Shown here: positions 63,318 through 64,000 of the stretch, one piece after another
How the letters are laid out: every line of letters begins with the position of its first letter
Numbering within the stretch: the stretch's first letter is position 1
From: CATQHS01 sp963422655
Lineage (GTDB): Bacteria; Actinomycetota; Acidimicrobiia; Acidimicrobiales; Aldehydirespiratoraceae
DNA: 64,000 bases
Assembly (NCBI GenBank): GCA_963422655.1
Contig: OY730440.1
Coordinates: 1,178,001 to 1,242,000, forward strand
Direction of reading: 5' to 3'
Made by a program: the position numbers and the translations under genes
Notes under the pieces: generated by a model
The model's input: only the letters and a program-made list of their open reading frames with translations
Databases searched by the model: none
Told to the model about the DNA's origin: nothing

Positions 63318-63656
63318 TCAGCTCGTTTGTTGCATGGCGTCGAGGGCTCGTTTCTCAGCCACACGGCGACGCCCCACAATAGGAGTGGTCGGAGCGAAAC
63401 CAGCCTCAGCCCGATCCATCTCGTTCTCACCACCCCAAAACCCCAACTCACGATTCACCCGAGCAAAATCACGACACGGCACCAACACCGAACACTGCGA
63501 ACAAATCGCACGAGCCAACGCCTCACGACGCACCCGCGCCTCCGGCCGCTCAGCAAACGGAGCAAAAAACAACTCGCTCTTGCCCACACAACAACTCTTG
63601 TCCATCCACCCGATATCACCAACCGGATCCACAAACATCCCCACCAAATCCAACAT
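63318..63656 (-). CDS. WhiB-family transcriptional regulator
   Basis: A 112-residue iron-sulfur protein. Cluster cysteines are in C22-C23, C52-x-x-C55 and C61 (ICSQCSVLVPCRDF), followed by the turn GFWGGEN at 72-78 that marks the WhiB family. The C-terminal TTPIVGRRRVAEKR is basic and probably DNA-binding. Families like this sense O2, NO or redox state and bind the primary sigma factor. Its coding strand is strikingly G/T-rich compared with neighbouring genes. Confidence 0.92.
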   Translation of the reverse strand: MLDLVGMFVDPVGDIGWMDKSCCVGKSELFFAPFAERPEARVRREALARAICSQCSVLVPCRDFARVNRELGFWGGENEMDRAEAGFAPTTPIVGRRRVAEKRALDAMQQTS

Positions 63657-63809
63657 GTGACCCCCTCACTGTCACAACACGAACAACCGGCACCCACACC
63701 GATCTATCCCCCCACAACCTAGAAACAATCCCCAACCCAACCCAACCAATTGCCATACAAAAACCCGACACCAACCATCACCAAAACAGATAACCAACCG
63801 GCCACCGAA
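63657..63809. other. Strand-asymmetric intergenic region upstream of WhiB
   Basis: This stretch is rich in C and A on the + strand (CCCAACCCAACCCAACC near 63731), so the minus strand, from which WhiB is read, is G/T-rich with GGTTGGGTT runs. It should contain the WhiB promoter. I see no gene, tRNA or convincing hairpin. Confidence 0.5.
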
Positions 63810-64000
63810 CTACACGACCGCGCCAGGACCCGCCACCACACCCCGATCACAGAGCCGGCCGATCTCGACCGCCGACAAACCCAACAGCCCGCTCAGGACT
63901 TCATCGGTGTGCTCACCCAACTCCGGCGCCGGTGCCGGCTCGACCGGCACCGAGCCGGCGAAAGCCAACGGAGAGCCCGGAACCAGGTATGTGCCGATAC
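63810..64000 (-). CDS. CaiB/BaiF CoA-transferase family protein, C-terminal part
   Basis: The gene runs off the right edge; only the last 63 codons are in the window, ending at TAG 63810-63812. The translation contains YLVPGSPLAFAGSVPVEPAP, then PELGEHTDEVLSGLLGLSAV followed by EIGRLCDRGVV, the standard C-terminal pattern of class III CoA-transferases (LGEHTxEVL..LGLS..EI..L...GVV). The family moves CoA between acids such as carnitine, formate or bile acids. The specific substrate cannot be read from this part. Confidence 0.8.
   Translation of the reverse strand, partial: IGTYLVPGSPLAFAGSVPVEPAPAPELGEHTDEVLSGLLGLSAVEIGRLCDRGVVAGPGAVV

Overview
This is a GC-rich, protein-dense chromosomal stretch from an actinobacterium. 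The evidence is a WhiB-family iron-sulfur regulator, an F420-type LLM oxidoreductase, a group II truncated haemoglobin, frequent GTG starts and many 4-bp stop/start overlaps. The C-terminal SLH-like triplets (FTDV..YGLGIT.G..TTF.P...TR.QMASFLARLW) and the mix of transporters and oxidoreductases resemble Acidimicrobiia, possibly marine or host-associated; that placement is inference. I saw no rRNA, tRNA, transposase, integrase or CRISPR array.

Layout. 0-12 kb: methylmalonyl-CoA mutase, a composite fatty-acid/carnitine pseudogene, a solitary AAA ATPase, a CopA copper pump, a HisC-like aminotransferase, and a four-gene molybdenum hydroxylase operon that includes its own MoaD-like protein. 12-27 kb: haemoglobin, a surface SLH protein, a D-aminoacylase-type amidohydrolase, an MFS pump, a dienelactone hydrolase, then an exported 5'-nucleotidase (LysM tail) beside an exported ExeM/NucH-type nuclease (SLH tail). 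These two probably scavenge extracellular nucleic acid. DsbB-like, TlpA-like and Fe(II)/2-oxoglutarate enzymes follow. 27-29.5 kb is an accessory island: a collagen-like protein flanked by two copies of an unrecognised structured leader, and a three-gene XRE-ImmA module. 29.6-33 kb: the conserved ATP-grasp/alpha-E/transglutaminase trio.

33.6-50.7 kb is a same-strand run of 17 genes, mostly overlapping or within 60 bp, behind a repeated promoter-like array. It encodes a cupin, a creatininase-family amidohydrolase, an ABC importer split across the operon, GMC dehydrogenase plus small subunit, ADH, ALDH, class II aldolase, a second molybdenum hydroxylase, LLM oxidoreductase, class III aminotransferase, MarR regulator and an aspartate-dehydrogenase-like enzyme. 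This looks like a complete uptake and oxidation route for one unknown substrate and is the best candidate for an undescribed system here. A recent 581-bp tandem duplication follows it.

52-63 kb: a phytanoyl-CoA dioxygenase-like enzyme, then a deoxy-sugar locus resembling non-phosphorylative L-rhamnose catabolism: mutarotase, lactonase-type amidohydrolase, two rhamnonate-dehydratase-like enolase-superfamily enzymes, a DapA-type aldolase, two Gfo/Idh/MocA oxidoreductases and an ABC importer. The window ends with WhiB and the 3' end of a CaiB/BaiF CoA-transferase gene that runs off the edge.
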